Assembly (NCBI RefSeq): GCF_030269515.1
Contig: NZ_BSTM01000003.1
Location: forward strand, 335,274 to 399,273
Direction: 5' to 3'
Length of the DNA stretch: 64,000 nucleotides
From: Actinomadura sp. NBRC 104412
Lineage (GTDB): Bacteria; Actinomycetota; Actinomycetes; Streptosporangiales; Streptosporangiaceae
Part shown: positions 63,288 to 64,000 of the stretch, in pieces
How positions within the stretch are numbered: position 1 is the stretch's first letter
Layout: the number at the start of each line of letters is the position of its first letter
Program-made: the position numbers and the translations under genes
The notes under the pieces: generated by a model
What the model was told of the DNA's origin: nothing
Database searches by the model: none
Seen by the model: the letters and a program-made list of their open reading frames with translations, nothing else

Positions 63288-64000
63288 TGAGCACCGTCAT
63301 GAGCACCCCCGAGAGCGGGACCGGCCACGTCGACTTCCGGGCCGACCCGTCCGGGTACCGCCACTGGCGGCTCGCTGTGGACGGCCGCATCGCGACCCTC
63401 ACCATGGACGTCGACGAGCAGGGCGGCCTGGTGCCCGGGTACGAGCTGAAGCTGAACTCCTATGACCTGGGCGTGGACATCGAGCTGTACGACGCGGTGC
63501 AGCGGCTGCGGTTCGAGCATCCCGAGGTGCGGACGGTGGTGGTGACCAGCGGCAAGGAGAAGATCTTCTGCGCGGGCGCGAACATCCGGATGCTGGCCGC
63601 GTCGCCGCACGAGTGGAAGGTGAACTTCTGCAAGTTCACCAACGAGACCCGTAACGGGATCGAGGACGCGACCGCGAACTCGGGGCAGACCTACCTGGCC
63701 GCGTTGAACGGCACGGCGTCGGGCGGTGGCTACGAGCTGGCGCTGGCGTGTGAGCACATCATGCTGGTGGACGACCGCTCGTCGGCGGTGTCGCTGCCGG
63801 AGCTGCCGCTGCTCGGAGTGCTGCCGGGCACGGGCGGCCTGACCCGCGTGACGGACAAGCGGCATGTGCGGCGTGACGTGGCCGACTACTTCGCCACCAG
63901 GGCCGAGGGCGTCGGCGGCAAGAAGGCGGTGGCCTGGCGGCTGGTGGACGAGGTCGTGCCGCGCACCTCGTGGGAGGAACGGGTCGCCGAGCGCGCCGCG
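63288..64000 (+). CDS. boxC: Benzoyl-CoA-dihydrodiol lyase BoxC, N-terminal part (runs out of window)
   Basis: BoxC hydrolytically opens 2,3-epoxybenzoyl-CoA in aerobic benzoate breakdown. The 237 visible residues follow the BoxC pattern: YRHWRLAVDGRIATLTMDVD, PGYELKLNSYDLGVDIELYD, IFCAGANIRMLA, KVNFCKFTNETRNGIED, GGGYELALACEHIMLVDDR and SLPELPLLGVLPGTGGLTR. These include the crotonase oxyanion loops. GGGAGGGA lies 7 bases before ATG 63288. The rest of the gene and any boxA/boxB lie beyond the window. Confidence 0.92.

Overview
The window is about 72% GC chromosomal DNA of a filamentous actinobacterium. The gene block pyrG - Nudix ADP-ribose pyrophosphatase - xerD - parA - scpA - scpB - rluB - (aroH, tyrA) - cmk - der is the conserved order also known from Mycobacterium tuberculosis. 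Coiled-coil proteins, a GTP-dependent PEP carboxykinase, SoxR, DUF3516 helicase, an HU protein with a lysine-rich tail and the many GTG starts fit Streptosporangiales (an Actinomadura/Thermomonospora-like organism is my best inference; it is not proven). No rRNA, tRNA, CRISPR, prophage or insertion sequence was seen.

Layout. 1-12.4 kb: the tail of a coiled-coil protein, then the plus-strand housekeeping block (CTP synthesis, chromosome dimer resolution, ParA/ScpAB chromosome organisation, rRNA pseudouridylation, tyrosine synthesis, CMP kinase, Der GTPase). The block is interrupted by an 18-bp perfect terminator between parA and scpA and by a structured 82-bp tandem array between tyrA and cmk. 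12.4-24 kb: a membrane protein, a deoxyribosyltransferase-Nudix fusion, modBC without modA, pckG, soxR with its own box, a GH65 disaccharide phosphorylase with beta-phosphoglucomutase, and 6-phosphogluconate dehydrogenase. 24-36 kb: a Ski2-like helicase, a nitrilase-family amidase, an epimerase, a GlcD-type oxidase, a decayed HTH/Clp-N pair, tandem CNNM/CBS membrane proteins, a metallo-beta-lactamase-fold protein with an altered metal motif, and a 204-bp repeat locus next to tesB.

36-42 kb (minus strand) is a mannitol-type PTS operon: a short leader ORF, a PfkB-type kinase, EIIC, EIIB, EIIA, a zinc dehydrogenase, HPr and a DeoR regulator. 42-46 kb holds HU, and an IclR regulator divergent from the hydratase - acetaldehyde dehydrogenase - aldolase module for the lower meta-cleavage pathway. 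46-58.6 kb holds a MOSC protein, a methyltransferase and a minus-strand set for uptake and non-phosphorylating oxidation of an aldose: LacI, leader ORF, enolase-superfamily dehydratase, zinc dehydrogenase, an unknown barrel protein, a sugar ABC transporter, a secreted aldose 1-epimerase and an SMP-30 lactonase. 58.6-64 kb holds MarR with a divergent FAD oxidoreductase, a winged-helix regulator with an M23 peptidase, and a PaaX-type regulator divergent from boxC, the start of an aerobic benzoyl-CoA (box) operon that leaves the window.

The most interesting patterns are these. (1) Two sugar operons begin with tiny ORFs that carry the only good ribosome binding site and run into the first enzyme gene. 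(2) Hairpins with changing complementary arms around a constant GAGCGnAGCG loop occur at two distant loci. (3) A PTS operon couples a mannitol-type EIIC with a zinc dehydrogenase and a PfkB kinase, which would fit a route through fructose 1-phosphate. (4) Start codons placed 6-7 bases after a TANNNT box suggest leaderless transcripts. (5) An unrecognised barrel-like protein sits inside the sugar-acid operon.
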